From a gamma proteobacterium symbiont of Lucinoma myriamae (GTDB lineage: Bacteria; Pseudomonadota; Gammaproteobacteria; GRL18): a stretch of 5,985 bases of DNA. Below the pieces are notes generated by a model. It was not told where the DNA came from, did no database searches, and saw only the letters and a list, made by a program, of their open reading frames with translations. Position 1 is the first letter of the stretch; the number at the start of each line of letters is the position of its first letter. Of the stretch, positions 5,644 through 5,985 are shown piece by piece. The translations under genes were made by a program, and so were the position numbers. The stretch lies in NCBI GenBank assembly GCA_025655635.1, contig JAHXIM010000217.1, forward strand, positions 1 through 5,985, written 5' to 3'.

Positions 5644-5850
5644 ATGAACAAAGATATGAATCAATCTGTTGATACACAGCGTAGAGAGTTTATGCGTGAT
5701 TCAATATCAGCAAGTGTCAGTGTAGCTGTTGTTGCCGCTGTGCCAGGGAGTGCGGTGGCTCTGGAAGAAGAAACACCGGTGATAAAAAAACAGCAGAGGT
5801 ATCATCTGAGCAATCATATACTTGACTATTACAAATCAGCTGCAAGTTAA
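5644..5850 (+). CDS. Small Tat-signal protein of the formate dehydrogenase region (FdhX-like)
   Basis: This 68-residue protein is almost entirely a twin-arginine signal plus a short tail. QRREFMRDS (12-20) contains the Arg-Arg pair (13, 14) and the Phe at the right spacing. A mildly hydrophobic segment follows (about 21-40), ending in AVA at 37-39, a possible signal-peptidase site. The tail RYHLSNHILDYYKSAAS fits the family pattern of a HIxxYY-type end. Small proteins like this sit directly before fdhA in many proteobacterial FDH operons; they have been called FdhX in Shewanella. The function is unresolved, and a subunit or export partner of FdhA is inferred. The Shine-Dalgarno GGAGGAG at 5632-5638 is the strongest in the window, suggesting high expression. 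It lies 58 nt after the TorD-like gene and 16 nt before the fdhA start. Confidence 0.9.
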   Translation: MNKDMNQSVDTQRREFMRDSISASVSVAVVAAVPGSAVALEEETPVIKKQQRYHLSNHILDYYKSAAS

Positions 5851-5866
5851 TCGGAAGGGATAGGAA

Positions 5867-5950
5867 ATGAAACTAAGAAAAGTATCAGAACAAGTGTATA
5901 CGTCAAAACTTCCCACGTTGACGGATCATGCCACTTTATTTAAGGGCTGA
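5867..5950 (+). pseudogene. Probable truncated 5' end of fdhA (formate dehydrogenase catalytic subunit)
   Basis: A 27-codon frame starts at ATG 5867 with GGAAGGGA (5853-5860) 6 nt upstream, directly where fdhA is expected after the small Tat gene. It begins MKLRKVSEQVY, like the short basic leaders that precede the Tat motif in this type of FDH large subunit, but ends at TGA 5948 before any RRxFLK motif, molybdopterin domain or [4Fe-4S] motif. The TGA is unlikely to be selenocysteine: the Sec codon lies far into the enzyme, and this frame meets another TGA 11 codons later. The gene is probably interrupted by an insertion or rearrangement at about 5942-5948, or the assembly switches to a repeat there. 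A separate small peptide is possible but less likely. Confidence 0.5.
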
Positions 5951-5985
5951 ATTTTTTCAGTTAAATTCCATGGCATAAATTGATC
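5943..5985. other. Unassigned right edge, possibly the end of an inserted element
   Basis: The last 43 bases continue no frame of fdhA that I can recognise. They include a 14-bp inverted repeat, CTGAA-TTTT-TTCAG (5947-5960), near the point where the fdhA frame stops. This would suit the tip of an insertion sequence, but too little is visible to name a family or to see a terminal repeat or target duplication. Confidence 0.25.

Noticed and set aside
5948..5950. TGA as a selenocysteine codon in fdhA
   Set aside because: Position 28 is far upstream of the active-site residue, no SECIS-like hairpin context is convincing, and the frame soon meets another stop.
5964..5985. Sigma-54-like TGGCATAAATTGATC at the right edge
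   Set aside because: It has the GG but no GC at the required 10-nt spacing, and no gene is visible downstream.

Overview
The window is an accessory and maturation cluster for a molybdenum- or tungsten-dependent, membrane-associated formate dehydrogenase (FDH), most likely from a gammaproteobacterium. That placement rests on gene order (fdhD diverging from a DUF3305 - DUF3306 - multi-cluster ferredoxin - TorD-like chaperone - small Tat protein - fdhA run), on protein similarity judged by eye, and on moderately AT-rich DNA. No taxonomic marker gene is present, so species or genus cannot be given.

Layout. Bases 1 to about 86 are the 3' end (domains V and VI) of a group II intron on the + strand. 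It interrupts a minus-strand gene (about 87-690) for an excisionase-type helix-turn-helix regulator with a periplasmic-binding-protein-like sensor domain. Next on the minus strand is fdhD (738-1625). A control region of about 360 bp (1626-1986) separates fdhD from the rightward operon. It holds two divergent sigma-54-type -24/-12 elements, with a perfect 17-bp palindrome between them that is placed like an enhancer-binding-protein site. Rightward come a DUF3305 protein (1987-2565), a DUF3306 protein overlapping it by 4 nt (2562-3173), a 540-residue polyferredoxin (3187-4809), a TorD/DmsD-like chaperone (4902-5585) with its own well-matched sigma-54-like element just upstream, and a 68-residue Tat-signal protein of the 'formate dehydrogenase region' type (5644-5850). 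Last is the probable first 27 codons of fdhA (5867-5950), which stop abruptly where unrelated-looking sequence begins.

How it fits together. FdhD activates the bis-MGD cofactor by sulfuration. The TorD-like protein would guard the Tat-exported catalytic subunit while cofactor is loaded. The small Tat protein, the polyferredoxin and the DUF3305/DUF3306 pair are conserved FDH companions whose exact roles are not settled. The sigma-54 signature suggests that maturation genes on both strands are switched on together by one activator, which is not in the window. Both edges look damaged: the regulator is cut by an intron in antisense orientation, which could not be spliced out of its mRNA, and fdhA is cut at or near the right edge. 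This may be genuine decay of the locus, or two alleles or repeats joined at assembly boundaries.
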